NCBI GenBank assembly: GCA_015680685.1
Contig: MNCI01014538.1
Span: 792,141 to 856,140, forward strand
DNA length: 64,000 bases
Direction: 5' to 3'
Source: Gnetum montanum
Taxonomy: Eukaryota; Streptophyta; Gnetopsida; Gnetales; Gnetaceae
Of the stretch, positions 22,111-33,540 are shown one piece after another (positions within the stretch are counted from its first letter, which is position 1; every line of letters starts with the position of its first letter). The notes beneath the pieces are model-generated. The model did no database searches. It worked only from the letters and a program-made list of their open reading frames with translations, and had not been told where the DNA came from. The translations under genes were made by a program, and so were the position numbers.

Positions 22111-22729
22111 GTAAGCATGATAGTTGTGACATATGGATTTGATGAAGATCAAAGCTTTTTATGTTGAGGAGGATTAAATATAGATGGGATGGAAGAAAAT
22201 GTATTCCCCATCTATTGAATCTTTTCAAGACTTGTTCAAAAGAATGGCCATTTCTTGGGTTATGATTCACATGTAATCACCTCCTCTTGTGTACTAACCA
22301 CCCTTGTTGTGCTCTTCTGCTATGATTGTGATGGCAGTTCCCCCTACATGATAGGAGATGGCATTGGTGGTAAAGGATTCTAGTGTTGGTTTCAACCATC
22401 TATTGATGGATGCATATATGAGTTTGGATATGTTCTTGGTGGCATTGATTTGTGGTACTTAATTGGATAGTATTGTGAAGGTTGGATAGTAGCATTACCA
22501 GGAGAGATTAGATGTTGTACAAAATATTTATATGGATTTGGTTACCTATATGGATATTGCTGGTAAGGTGGTAGCATGGCCCATAATTGGGGTTGTTGAC
22601 ACTATTGGTAGTATTGCTTTTGTGGCTATGGCAAAGCTTTTATGGGATAGTATATTGGTTGGAAGTTCTATTTATAGTTACCTTGAGGATAAGGTAACCT
22701 TTCAGGCATTTGTTTATTAACAAATCTAG

Positions 22730-24621
22730 GATTAAGCGCATATGCCTATGTCTTTTATAAATGTGTGATTATTGGACAACCTCCCTTGGATGTTCATATT
22801 GGCACACAACACATCCTTCTTCATCGATGGAGCTTATCTTTGAACACTTAGCCATTGAAGCTACTTTGCCCTTTCGTCCAAAATCTTTCTTCTTTTTCTT
22901 ATCCTTGCCATTTCCAAAGGCTTACTTTGTTATCTCATCCATAGTTTTCAATGCTATTGCAAATTTTTCATCAAATGAATCTCACATTTTCTCTACCTTT
23001 GCTACAATATTAGTTACAGATTTCTAAATTGGTATGTCTTCTTTTGAGTGTCACAAACTTGTGCATTTCTTTTCCTGATGGATAGGTCTCTATTATATTC
23101 TTCAGCAAATTCTCTCTTTATTAGCTTACCCTCTTCCTTTGCCACTTGGTTAATCAATCTCTAAATTCGATGGGTAGTCATTTTAGATAATAGACCTTAG
23201 GCATAAACCCCAAGGGTCTCTCTAGTCTTGTTCCATAACCCATCTACAATGTGCCTTAGCTATTCCTGTTGTGAGAATCCATGGCCTAAACATCTGTGCA
23301 ATAGTGAATAGTACCTACCCATTGCCACATCAAGGGTTTCATGAGTTCCTTACTCCCATCCTTGGATTTGTTTCCTTAAATTGGACACTTGTAAGTAGGT
23401 TTGGTATTTTTCATTGAAGATCTCTAGCATGGTACTCCATCTTTTGATTGTTTTAGGTTCAAGTAATTTGTACTAGCTCTTAGCCTCTTTCAAAAGTGTT
23501 TGTAGGAACAACTTCAACTTCTGCAAATCACTTTCAATGTTTTGTAGGATGCATGCATTGTGAAAAGTTTTGAGGTGATGTTGTGGATTAGCATTATAAC
23601 CACCCTCAAATATTGGCATGTTATTCATATCGAGCCATTTGATATGATTATCCCTCATGTGCCTAGTTGGAATGTAAATAGCTTCTTGGATGTTAATCAT
23701 GCTATGTATTATCATTAGGGGTTCATCATCATGCTTAGATTCATGTCCTCTATTGTAGAAGTACCCCCTTCTGTGCTCATACCTTTCTTGATCTTCTCTC
23801 ATATCCTTGCATCTTTTTTGCTCATAACCTTCATCTTCCTCATCTAAATGTCTTGGGGGATAGTCATGGTGATCATGAATCCTTCTCTTCTTCCTCTCAT
23901 GGTCTTGGTGTCTTAGCCTCCTCCTATTAGAGTCCATTAACAATCGTGAGGATGAGGATGAAGTAGTAGGAGAACAATGCCAACTTGTCCTCCTTTCATG
24001 ACTCTGGTATTCTTCCCTATAGGATCTAATAGAAAGTCTTGGCCTTGAGTCCTACTTATATTTTGAGTTAGTTGCCTCCCTCTTAGGTGTCTCTACTAGG
24101 ATGAAATGTAGTTGAACTTTGATGGGTTCCTCCAATAAAATAATAGATCTTTGTGAATGGACCTCATGATTTTGGTGGAGTTTCTTAGTGATGAATGCAT
24201 CACCCTTAAGCTCTTCTAAGATAATAGGAGAGTTTATTTTCTTTTCTTTATTTTAGACATGTTTAACTTCCATGGCAGCATCTCTCTTTACTTATTCCTT
24301 AGTGGGATGATAGGGTTGTGTCATGTTTTTGGTCACATGATACTCGTCAAGTGCCTTGCTTAGATTCATGCCCCATAGAGCTATCTAAAGCATGATGGGT
24401 GCTCAACATTCTAGAGGTAGAATAATGTTACCTTGAAGATCTCTCCACCTTAGTTGACCATCTTGGAAAAAGATGAAAGTAAAATTGGAATAACAAGGAT
24501 CGTGATGAGCATATGAGATAGTTGCTTGCATTGGCATACTCAATTCTTCTTCATCACTAATTCTATCATTACCTCTTTTTGTCTCATTGGTAGGTGATGT
24601 TGTATCCTTGTTTGAAGCCAT
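22730..24621 (-). pseudogene. gag: Element D: gag, frameshifted
   Basis: The ATG at 24621 opens a 72-residue frame with QLRWRDLQGNIILP, equal to QLRWRDLEGNIVLP in A. The longest intact part (23943-23473) has a His/Arg/Asp-rich linker and then LDMNNMPIFEGGYNANPQHH, the capsid block shared with A. The C-terminus (near 22830-22780) has the short zinc-knuckle-like C-V-V-C-Q-Y-E-H-P-R. Stops and frameshifts break it at several points. The start is about 115 bases after the PBS. Confidence 0.85.
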
Positions 24622-24736
24622 GTTGTGGTTTAAGACATTTGGTTAAGTATGCTTAATTGTTTAGGTTATGGATTTTAACTTTGAAGTTTGATACAATGAA
24701 CTTTGTGAAATCAATTACTCAGCATACATTGAATTA

Positions 24737-24755
24737 TCCCTACAAATGGTGCCAA
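24737..24755 (-). other. Primer binding site of element D
   Basis: Minus strand TTGGCACCATTTGTAGGGA directly follows the LTR end CTCATCA. It is a mutated version of the tRNA-Asp-type site seen in A, with the core TGGCACC kept. Confidence 0.7.
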
Positions 24756-25656
24756 TGATGAGTGGTGAAGTAATCCAACATCCAACCATACAAGTCATAG
24801 GTGTTCATGTGTGACCAGATTGTAATTTGTGGATGAGGCAATGCGAATGTGCTAATAATTGGTTTAAGTTTGAGATTGTTGTCTTCCCACATGGAGCTAA
24901 TAAAATCTATGTGTATGGTTTAGCTCACAACAAGGCATATGATAACTGATGTTGTTGGGTCATTTCTCTTAGTAAACATGGTTAAGATGAAAATAATTCC
25001 TAAGGCTAAGTAAAATGGTAAATGAATATATTCTATCTTAAGGTGATGGATATCCGATCCTAATTTCCCATACATGTCCTAGACTTATGTAATCATTACT
25101 AGAATTATCAAGTACTTTGCTACTAGGTAAACTAAGTGATAATGATATTAGGTTACCAAATGATCAAAATTTACGCTTGAAATTAGTTGTATCCATTCTG
25201 CATACTAACAATAGTAAAAGTAAAGTGCACGGAATAGTAAAACATTAACTAGAAAAGTAGTAATAAGTAGTCTAAGTGAAAATGATAAATATTATTCTAA
25301 GTAAAATGGTAAAGTAGGAGAATGCTACAATAGTATGGAATAGCTTGATCTTTATTGTTGGTCACACTTGCATCCAAGTACAAGAAGCTCAAATAAAGAC
25401 TCTGTTCACTATGTCATATTACACTATGGACATTCACACTTTTAAGTACTTAAGAATAAATTCACAAAAAAAAAAAAACTAAAAGAGTCCTGCTAGTATG
25501 GACTAAAATCTATTGGGAATTCATGCACCTAAGTATTGTATTTATAGGTTGGCATGCATTGCACAATATTTCATATACGATGATGTCGCTAGTGCTACGA
25601 TATCATAGATATGATATTGCATATATGATGATGTGTCGACACAATTGACTTTATCA
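24756..25656 (-). repeat. 5' LTR of element D
   Basis: A 901-base LTR; plus-strand ends TGATGAGTGGTG...TTATCA. It aligns over its whole length with 12744-13620. The TATA box is on minus at 25547-25539 (CTATAAATA), with degenerate ATATCG palindromes at 25565-25630. The differences from the 3' LTR are mostly C/T and G/A transitions. Confidence 0.92.
25539..25630 (-). promoter_or_regulatory. Element D 5' LTR promoter block
   Basis: Minus CTATAAATA (25547-25539) with upstream ATATCG-like inverted repeats (e.g. ctacgatatcatagatatga on plus near 25596). These are more decayed than in the 3' LTR. Confidence 0.45.
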
Positions 25657-25661
25657 GTTTT
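25657..25661. repeat. Right target-site duplication of element D
   Basis: GTTTT is identical to 12739-12743 and directly adjoins the LTR terminus TTATCA. Confidence 0.9.
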
Positions 25662-27064
25662 TCTCTTAATTTGCGTTAGAAATAGACATCTTTCTATACT
25701 TGTATAGCTTAAATTATGCATAACTACATTTAGGTGAATGATGAATTTTGGAATAAGTTATTTTCTCAAAACTTTTATAAGTGTTAGTTTTGAATCAGTT
25801 TGGCATAGAATTAATATCATTTTTAGTGCAATTTTGAGCTATGAATAATCTTTCTATCTCAAATTCCTACTCTATTTAGTATAAATTTTGTTAAATTTAG
25901 CTTTGGGAAGTTTGCTAATAGATAGCTTAAGATAAAAGATTGACATATTCTATAAAACCTCTTTGCTCACTATTTTAGCTATGTAGAATTTAGAGTTAAA
26001 TGAGTAGGAAGCTATGAATTTTCATCGTTATGTTGAGAGATAGCTAAAAGAGGTAGCCAATAATTATAGACAAAACAACACTTTCTTTTAAGTATATTAT
26101 CAATAATATAGAGTCAACTATAATTAGCTCATTTAAACCAGCAAAATCTACTTGGGGGTATCTGTGCCTTGGCAGAACCAAAGACTAGCAATCACTTAAA
26201 ACAAGTTATCTAAATTGTTCTGGAGTAAGGTTGTACTCCTACTCTAACAATTAGGAATTTTTGGAAATTCCACATCTTAAAGGGCCTATACATTTTTTGA
26301 ATAGATTTTGGAATATATGTTATTTTAAGTTAGTTTTTTTAATAATATATGCTAGGTTAAGTTTAATTTTAAGCTTTAGGTCCTCATTTTTTTGGGACTT
26401 TCTAAAGTTCTTAAAAATACTCCTAGAAGTGACAACTTTCTATTCTTTGGAGCATCATGTCATATATTAGTGAAGCTTAATAAGTTATTGTAAGATTCAT
26501 CATTTGATCCCTTGTAACGGCTTCTACATTTGGTATGAATAACCGAATCATATACTTTATAGAAATCCATAAAAAAAATAACAGTTTTTTTCATTTTTCC
26601 CTTTTACATAGTCATTAAAATATCTCAATCTAAAGAGATGATCAATAGTGGTAAAATGATAATTTCTAAACCTACCTTTTGAATGGATTTGAATGCAAAC
26701 TTCCTTAGTATGTCTTTATTGTTACTACTAGCTCATGTGAATGTTGATGTCCATACACATGCTCATCACATGGAACATGTATGCATTAGAAAAAATTCTA
26801 ACTCTTTCTATTTAGAAATTGAAAAACCAAAATTTACGATTATAAATATATAAAATCATAGAAGGTGTGGGTTGTGTAACCAGGTCAATGTTGCTGTTAG
26901 CAAAGATGGGGTTGACACATGGCAAACCATAAACCCATCTACATCTCTTATGTAGTGGATGCATGGCACATGAGGGTATGCATGACATACATACATAACC
27001 ATATGAAGTGTTTGGGATAAAAATATAAAATTTGTAAAATTAAGAAATTGAACACTTAACCTTG
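25662..27064. other. AT-rich spacer, nothing recognised
   Basis: Right flank of element D. Only short ORFs occur (such as 26261-26470 and 27116-26856), with hydrophobic or low-complexity composition and no family resemblance. Confidence 0.5.
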
Positions 27065-27328
27065 CACTTATTATTACTATTGCATACCCGTATTCTAGGC
27101 AAGTTGGCTTAGACATAAAATATTTTTTATATTACTTAAATGTATCTCTGGGTCCCACCCCTCCTTGCCAGTGGGCCCAAGGACACACATAAGCATCACT
27201 TATTATTGTAATTGCATACCATTGTTCTGTGTATGTTGGCTTACACAAAATATTTTTTGTATTATTTAAATATGTGTCTCTAGGTCCCACCCCTCCATGG
27301 TAGTTTTCCCAAGGATAGACATAAGCAT
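27065..27328. repeat. Tandem duplication, 2 x 132 bp
   Basis: Copy 1 is 27065-27196 and copy 2 is 27197-27328. Both start CACTTATTATT and end ATAAGCAT, share aggtcccacccctcc and ggcccaagg/ttcccaagg, and have the same length. The copies differ at perhaps 15-20 positions by eye. Confidence 0.8.
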
Positions 27329-27496
27329 GGTCAAGGTGGTCATGGAATGTACATGATGGGTTACATGAAAGTACCCATGAACAGTTGTGGATCAGTTAAT
27401 GGTTTTCCAAACATACACAACATTTGCTTACTTGCAACTAATAAAATCATACATGGGGAAACATAAAATTAAGAAAATTAACCACAAGTCTTAGAC

Positions 27497-27736
27497 ATGG
27501 TATGTGACCTCAACTGGGATAGATTGCTTCCTGACCTCCGTGGAAATGCACAGAAAGATACTCATGGATTCTTTTCAACTTGGAATGGATATCAAATGCC
27601 ATTTAGGGATACCCACATCTCCCTTATAGAGCATGAGTTAACAACATTATTAGAAAAAAGTGGCCATGTTAGCAAAATAGGGCTGGATGAGGTGTGGATT
27701 CTTGCAGTGAAAATGGTTGATTGCTACTTTGTTTAA
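27497..27736 (+). CDS. Unidentified 79-residue open frame
   Basis: The frame starts MVCDLNWDRLLPDLRGNAQK and includes HISLIEHELTTLLEKSGHVS. Its composition is protein-like and free of low complexity, unlike its AT-rich surroundings, so it may be a remnant of a host or transposon gene. No domain was recognised and no partner exon is visible. Confidence 0.2.
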   Translation: MVCDLNWDRLLPDLRGNAQKDTHGFFSTWNGYQMPFRDTHISLIEHELTTLLEKSGHVSKIGLDEVWILAVKMVDCYFV

Positions 27737-29180
27737 TCTAGTAACACATCGAAGTTAAGTTTTCTATCTTTTGTGTTCCTGAAAACTTTGATGTTATCTA
27801 AGCTTGTGAATTTTTCTCATGAATGTTTGCAAAAACTAGGAGCTAGAGATCATCACAAGCACTTAGGGCTTGTGCTAGCGCTATGGAGGACAGCAAGAGA
27901 TAAGACAGAAATGGGGCATCACATCAAACAAGCGGGTTCCACCAGCTAACACTAATAGAACTAGAATGAAAAGTAAAGGAAGGAGGTTCACTACCACCCA
28001 CTAGACCTAAGGAGCTTGAGCTTGTGGAACTAAAAGATGCTTTGCCTCCTTTTCTAGAAATACTAAAATTTGAATGACAATGTCTTATCCAAAGAATAGT
28101 ACATCATGATCACATAGAAATAGGAGAACATGGAGGATAACACTATATCGACCTATGGAAGTATGAGAACCATTTCATTTTTAATAAATACTTTCAAAAA
28201 CTTAAATGTTGGTAAAATAAACTCATAATATGTGGGTTTGTACTTGTATTTGACATCAATTTTTTTTAAAAGGTGCGGTTGCTTCATTTGATGTATCAGC
28301 GATTGTTGATGTTCTGGATCAGTCTCAATGAACCATGATACAAATACTACAATTTGTGCAACCTTTCCAACACAAGTATATCCTTGTGACAAGTGCTACA
28401 AATATTTTTGTCCCTAACTCCATGAAATTCCCAGAAATGGATTTGTTTTGCAATAGCAAATAATCCAAAGCATTCTCATCAGTTACCGTATTTGCAAACT
28501 AGATTTTTTAAAATTTTTACTTAAATGTACTTTTGTAATCTTGCCAAGACAAACATGTTTGTATGGTATTGTAATTTGATATATTTATGATATCAAATTC
28601 ATTTATGCCCTGTGATTATTTTCTTTCTGAGTAACAAATTATGCCATGTTTTCTTATTATTTTGTTTCTTATTATTGACTTTAAGATGTTAGGGTTTTAA
28701 TCTTAATTTTATATTTGGATTCAATCATTCCATCTTAATTTTTCGGTTGCATCAACCTTCATTGAATTTTAGGAAGTTACATAATTACTTTCAGGGTCAT
28801 TGTTGTGTAACAAATTCCATTTATCAACTTAACTCAAATCAAGTCTAAATTTTGCAAGGAAATAGATTGTCCAAACATCCTTGTATCAAATATTTACTCC
28901 TTTCATAAATTTGTCAGATCATAGAGATAAGTTATTTTGCAAATCAACATTTTTTATTTTGGATGTTAAACAGTTTTATCTAAGACTCCTTTTGCTTGCC
29001 AAATTTAAATAATCAAATATTTTCCAATTGATCCAAAATTTCACAGTATTATAGATCATAAAAATAGCTTTTTAGCAAATCCAACTTCAACCTACAACTC
29101 ATCCAGATAATGGAGATAATGTAGTTTCAAAATAAAAAAAAATTTATTTTTCACAGTTTAGTCATCCCCATCATCTGATA
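27737..29180. other. AT-rich spacer, nothing recognised
   Basis: No supported gene. The minus frame 28392-28153 is open but matches nothing I know. Several loosely similar A/T-rich segments (for example around 28920 and 29050) could be decayed repeats. Confidence 0.45.
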
Positions 29181-29189
29181 TACATGCTA

Positions 29190-29390
29190 CAAAAATTTAC
29201 ATTTTCTTTTTTTTTTCATAGCAAGAAGGTAAAGCACATACCAAACCAAAAAAGCACCACTTTTCCATTAACTCTAGAGGTTTTCTTCAATGATGATACA
29301 CTTCTTCATACCAAGTGTTCCATTGACCAAGCCTATTTCAAGCCATGGATTAATTGTGAGCATCACTTGAGCATCTTCATAGAGTAGCAA
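29190..29390 (-). pseudogene. PIF1-like / Helitron-type helicase fragment, copy 1
   Basis: The minus-strand reading contains VMLTINPWLEIGLVNG followed by TLG. This is the late helicase block of PIF1-family proteins (V-M-L-x-x-N-L-x-x-x-x-G-L-V-N-G), common in plant genomes as a host PIF1-like gene and as the helicase half of Helitron Rep/Hel. A stop soon after, then LMEKWC-like coding, shows it is a remnant. It lies in the same orientation as copy 2 (30366-30145), about 950 bases away. Confidence 0.55.
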
Positions 29391-30144
29391 AAGGTCTATT
29401 GAAATTGACTACATCATCTTCAGCCAGGTAGTGTTACAGTAGTAGAAAGAAAATTCTACATTATAAGTCTTACGTACACATATAGACATCGGATGCCCCA
29501 CTAAAAAGATAAGATGGATGGTTGGGACAACCCCTAAAGTATCAGATCATTAGATTGCATGTCAACCAAGCACATAGCAATTAGTGAATTCTGATTAACA
29601 TTATAAGGTTACAGATATAAGCTTTTGCCTTTGTATCATAGAAGTGCAAAAAAAAAAAATCTTTGAATTCATTTGATGCAAAAGCCATTAAAGAAAGATT
29701 TATTCTTGTAGCAAGAAAATCATGATCAACATTAGAGGATCTTTTATCCCAAGTGGATTTTCCATGAGTAGGATTCATCTAGAATTTGTTAGTAGTAGAG
29801 CCAAGCTAAAATGTGTTAGTAGAGTCTTGTTGGAATGCATTAGTTGAGTGGTAAAATATAGCTGAAATGCAGTAGTGGTGGGATTGAGCTAGAAAAAACT
29901 ATATGACCAAATTTTTAGTGTGGATGATTAGCTAGGTGAAAACACATTTCATACTTAAGCAACACTTCATGAAATCTCATCAAATTTGTTCTAGTTATGG
30001 ATTGGACCCATCAAATAGACATATAATGGAGGAATCAAAATTCATGATAACATAAGTACATAAGATGGTTGTCATGAATATTTCTTATTTCATTAATTTT
30101 GGGCAAATGATATTCTTGGGTATTTCTCTTTTTATGAAGAGAGG
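29391..30144. other. Spacer between the two helicase remnants
   Basis: AT-rich. From 29785 to 29890 there are loose repeats of a phrase like ttagtagtagagccaagctaaaatgtg. No Helitron terminus (CTRR end or hairpin near the 3' end) was identified by eye. Confidence 0.35.
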
Positions 30145-30366
30145 TTAAGGCTTATACCAAAGTATAAAGCACCACTTTTCCACTAACTCTAGAGATTTTC
30201 TTGCGTGAGGACATACTTCTTCAAAGATCATACCAAGTGCTTCATTAACCAAGCCCACTTCTAGCCATAGATTAATTATGTTGCTAGAACCTCGAAATAA
30301 TTGTAATATAGGGATACCATCAAAGATATAACTCATTATTATCCACACCACCACAATCGAATCCAT
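30145..30366 (-). pseudogene. PIF1-like / Helitron-type helicase fragment, copy 2
   Basis: The 73-residue minus frame carries NIINLWLEVGLVNEALG, matching copy 1 and the PIF1 family block N-L-W-x-x-x-G-L-V-N-G-x-x-G, with G changed to E after VN. It continues KSLELVEKWCFIL; copy 1 has the same tail nucleotides with a stop. At DNA level about 150 bases (around 30150-30290) repeat 29230-29360. Walker motifs and the rest of the helicase are absent. Confidence 0.55.
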
Positions 30367-30390
30367 GACTTAGAACTTTCAAATTAAGAG

Positions 30391-31235
30391 TGATGTGAAG
30401 CAAATGTACCCTATGCCCAACCATATAAATTACAAGTGTGTACTAACAATATAGTTAAATTTTGTGGATTTAGTTTGTAATTTCACCTATAGACAAAGAG
30501 TATGAACCAAGGGGGTATATGATCATTGTCTTCATAACTCACACTTGTGTAGGCTTTTCATATGGTTAAGTATGAGTTAAGGCATATGATATTTATTTTT
30601 GTTTGTGTTTTTATATATTTTTATCTTATGTGCTAGGTAGAAAGATGTGTAATTGAAAATTAAATATTTTAACTATCTAATGGTTCTAAAGGATAATTAT
30701 CCTAACATAAGTATTTGTTCCCACCATTCATACATATCCTAACTTGATATCACTACTAGGTTACTAAGTTAAATGGCCATTGCTAGGATTACCAAGCATT
30801 GCACATTATGTTTGAGGTGGTCATACTTATGTTTCCCTAATTAGTTACTTTTAATTATTCTAATGTAGAATGTAAAATGCATGAAAAGTAAGGTACTGAT
30901 AGGAAAGATTAAGCTAATCTAAGTGCTACAATGAATTTCACAAATCTTGTCTTTATTGTCATTCATATCAAAGTGTTCAAGTACATGATGTGTACAATCA
31001 CTTAATTCATACTGTGGGTACTCAAATGAAAAATATCCTAACTCTAGAAATAACAAATTGCAAGAGCTTCACTACACTATGGACTTAACGTGCCATAAAT
31101 GCAGTGGATATGTGCATATATATAGGCTTGACTTGTATTTGTGTTAATGCATGTGACCATGCATCAAAGGGAATACATCAACGTGGCTACATTGATGCAT
31201 GCCTGTTGACATAGCCAGATGACTACACTTCATCA
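30391..31235 (-). repeat. LTR I (3' LTR or solo LTR), minus orientation
   Basis: An 845-base LTR; plus-strand ends TGATGTGAAGC...CTTCATCA. Body phrases such as cccaaccatataaattacaagtgtg and gcatatgatatttatttttg place it in the same LTR superfamily as A and D. There is no PBS on the low side, and a PPT-like TTTTTTAGGGGTA lies on the minus strand at the high side, so it is a 3' LTR whose element is truncated, or a solo LTR. The five bases to its left are AAGAG. TATATATA on minus (31124-31117) is the likely promoter. Confidence 0.75.
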
Positions 31236-32500
31236 TACCCCTAAAAAATCCCAAAGAAAATTCATGTTATAGCCTATGGTCAAAATTATTTGTAATTTGG
31301 TGGAAAAATAATGGTAGATACAATTGCCTTATTTTTCCCAAAATCTAGCATTATAACCTTTATCCCTAGGATTTGAGGTAACATTTTAAATGTAAAATGT
31401 AAAATTTGTAGTTCATATGCTACAGATCGCATAAATCCTAGCTTATGGAGGCTAAAAAATGCTTCATAAGCTATGAATGCCTCATCGTCCAAGTGAGAAA
31501 AGCTACAAATTTCATTTACCCAGGCTTGGGATGGCCAAAAATGCTTTGCAGGCCACCAAATTTGGCATTTCTCAACCTATACACAAGCCATGGAAGTTTT
31601 TATGCTGGAGACACTTGCAAAGGCAATTTATAAAATTTGGGTGTTAAATTTTTATGCTAGGCGTCCTTACCTTATATGTTGGGCAGCATATGGAGGTAGC
31701 ATAAAATCATAAAAATATCTAAATTTGATAAATATGTTGCCAAGAGATGCCTTGCACACACCAAAAATTTGCAACAATATGTCAACAATCATGGCAGAAA
31801 TTTGCATCAACGAATCAGCCACTAAATGGCCTATTTAACCCAAATTTGACCCCATTAAAAGAATTTTTGGCAATTTGCATTTAGGTTAAACACAAAGACT
31901 TTTAAGAGAAGTGTAGATCTATTAAGAGTCTATAGTGCTTCTTCCATTCATAGTGCAAATCCCAGTGATAGAGGAACTAGTGACAAGCTTGAGGTGCATA
32001 ACATACAAAACTATTGAAAGTGGAGCTAACTATAGAGCACACCTTGTTGGTTGAATCAGGTTTTAAGCATTCTCCCTTTGGCTCTTTGTACATTGAAATT
32101 CAAAAATTTATTTTCTTTGAACTTTGTTTCTATGAAACTTTTATTATTTTAATAAATAAAGTTTGCAACTTCATTTTTTCTTTGCAAATTTACTCCACAT
32201 TTCTCTACATTCAAATTTACCTCTATAATTTTATTTGTTCACATTGTTAACAAATTGTAAGTCTTTGGGTGATCAACAAGACTGTTTAGGGTGCTTTGAA
32301 TCCTTTCCTTGAGGCCCTTAGGATTTAAAGTCAAACTATCTCATCTTGAAATCTTTGTCCTTCAAGCACCAAATTTTTTAAGCATTAAATTTTCTAGTGC
32401 TAGAAGAAAGACCTCTACCCAAATTATTCACCTAATCCTACTTTGTCATCTCTTAGAAATTGATTTTGGCCATTATTTAACTGTGTCTAAAAACTTTCAA
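31236..32500. other. Non-coding region with faint repeats, left of the minisatellite
   Basis: No supported gene. Short ORFs on both strands (31286-31633, 32014-32551) are not recognised. Around 31665-31715 a phrase gttgggcagcatatggaggtagcataaaatcataaaaat is close to the core of the 190-bp array at 57118 (ctagcatataggctagcgtaaaaatcataaag). Confidence 0.35.
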
Positions 32501-33320
32501 ATTTTACTTTGGGTTTCTTTCCAAAGCCAATGCAACCTTGGTACTCTGTAATTTGATGATTGATTTTGTTTCAAAACCAACATTGCCTTGCAACCTGCTT
32601 GGTTCTCTTATTTAATGTTAAAAACTATTTTTGGGGTTTTCTCGAAACCTAGTGTAAAAACCATAGCCTATTTTCTCAAATTTGAATTTTTAAGTTATTG
32701 TTGGGCTTTCTTAAAGCTCAATGTATAGGTTGTAAAAAATTTGGACAATTCATTATTTTTATGTTGAGTGTTGGACTTCTCCATACTTAACATATAGCCT
32801 ATAGTAGGTTTGGGCCATCTACCATTTTTACAAGTGCTAGACTTTTTAAAGCCCATCATAAAAACTATAGCAACCTATATTTTTCATCTTTCAAAATTGT
32901 CCTTCAGGCTTCTTAAGATTCTAATGTATAATCCAGTATCCTTTCACTTATAATTTTGTAAAAAATTTTCTATTGAGCTTCTCCTAAAGCCCAACGTATT
33001 TTCTACACTATGCTATGGTTAGGTGGTCACCCAAACCTAGCATAAAATTGGTAACCTATCCACAACATTTTTTTACATTAAAATTTTCTAGCAACCATCT
33101 ACAATGTGGCCAATGTATAACCCACTATCCTTTAACTTGCAATTTTTCAAAAAAAAATTTGTTGGGCTTCTACCAAAGCCCAACATATTTTTTGCACTAT
33201 AGGCTATGGTTAGATGGTCACCCAAATGTAGTGTAAAATTGGTAACCTGCCCACAACATTTTTTTACATTAAAATTTTAAAGAAATAATCTACAATGTGG
33301 CCATTATTCCTTACATTTCA
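32500..33320. repeat. Hairpin-cored minisatellite, ~68-bp units then two ~187-bp units
   Basis: A short inverted repeat of type TTGGGCTTC...AAAGCCCAA recurs at about 32508, 32562, 32628, 32698, 32770, 32834, 32903 and 32972, i.e. roughly every 55-72 bases, usually followed by TGTA or CATA. From 32970 a longer unit of about 187 bases begins and is repeated at 33157 (both contain ggtcaccc, ggtaacct and acattaaaatttt). It lies about 200 bases before the gag start of element E. Confidence 0.7.
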
Positions 33321-33540
33321 AGGTATTTAAAAATTAATTAATTCATTTTTTATGAGTTTAGTGTACAATGCTACCATTGCCACTTACACTGCTCTTGCAA
33401 TTATAGTTTTCTACCATATTTTATGAGTTGAGTCTTTTATACACAAGGAAGTCTCATCTACCAAGATTTTTAATTCATAGACTAGTTAAATACTTGGTTA
33501 ATGCCTTTTTGTAGGTCCACTATACTACCTCTCAACCTTA

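Larger units (their letters stand above)
12744..25656 (-). mobile_element. Element D: full-length Athila-like Ty3/gypsy retrotransposon
   Basis: This 12,913-bp element is on the minus strand. Its LTRs (24756-25656 and 12744-13620) start TGAT and end ATCA, and it is flanked by a perfect 5-bp target duplication GTTTT (12739-12743 and 25657-25661). From its 5' end it holds PBS, gag, protease, RT with an FMDD box, RNase H, integrase with a GPY-like module, a long T-rich spacer, an extra ORF and a PPT. RT phrases such as MPFDLCNALATFQ and EVFMDDFS are Athila-type. By eye the LTRs differ at about one base in seven, mostly transitions, so the insertion is old. All ORFs are broken. Confidence 0.95.

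Noticed and set aside
32500-33320. CRISPR-like array (regular short inverted repeats)
   Set aside because: The repeats are degenerate, spacers are related to each other, and the context is a plant retroelement.
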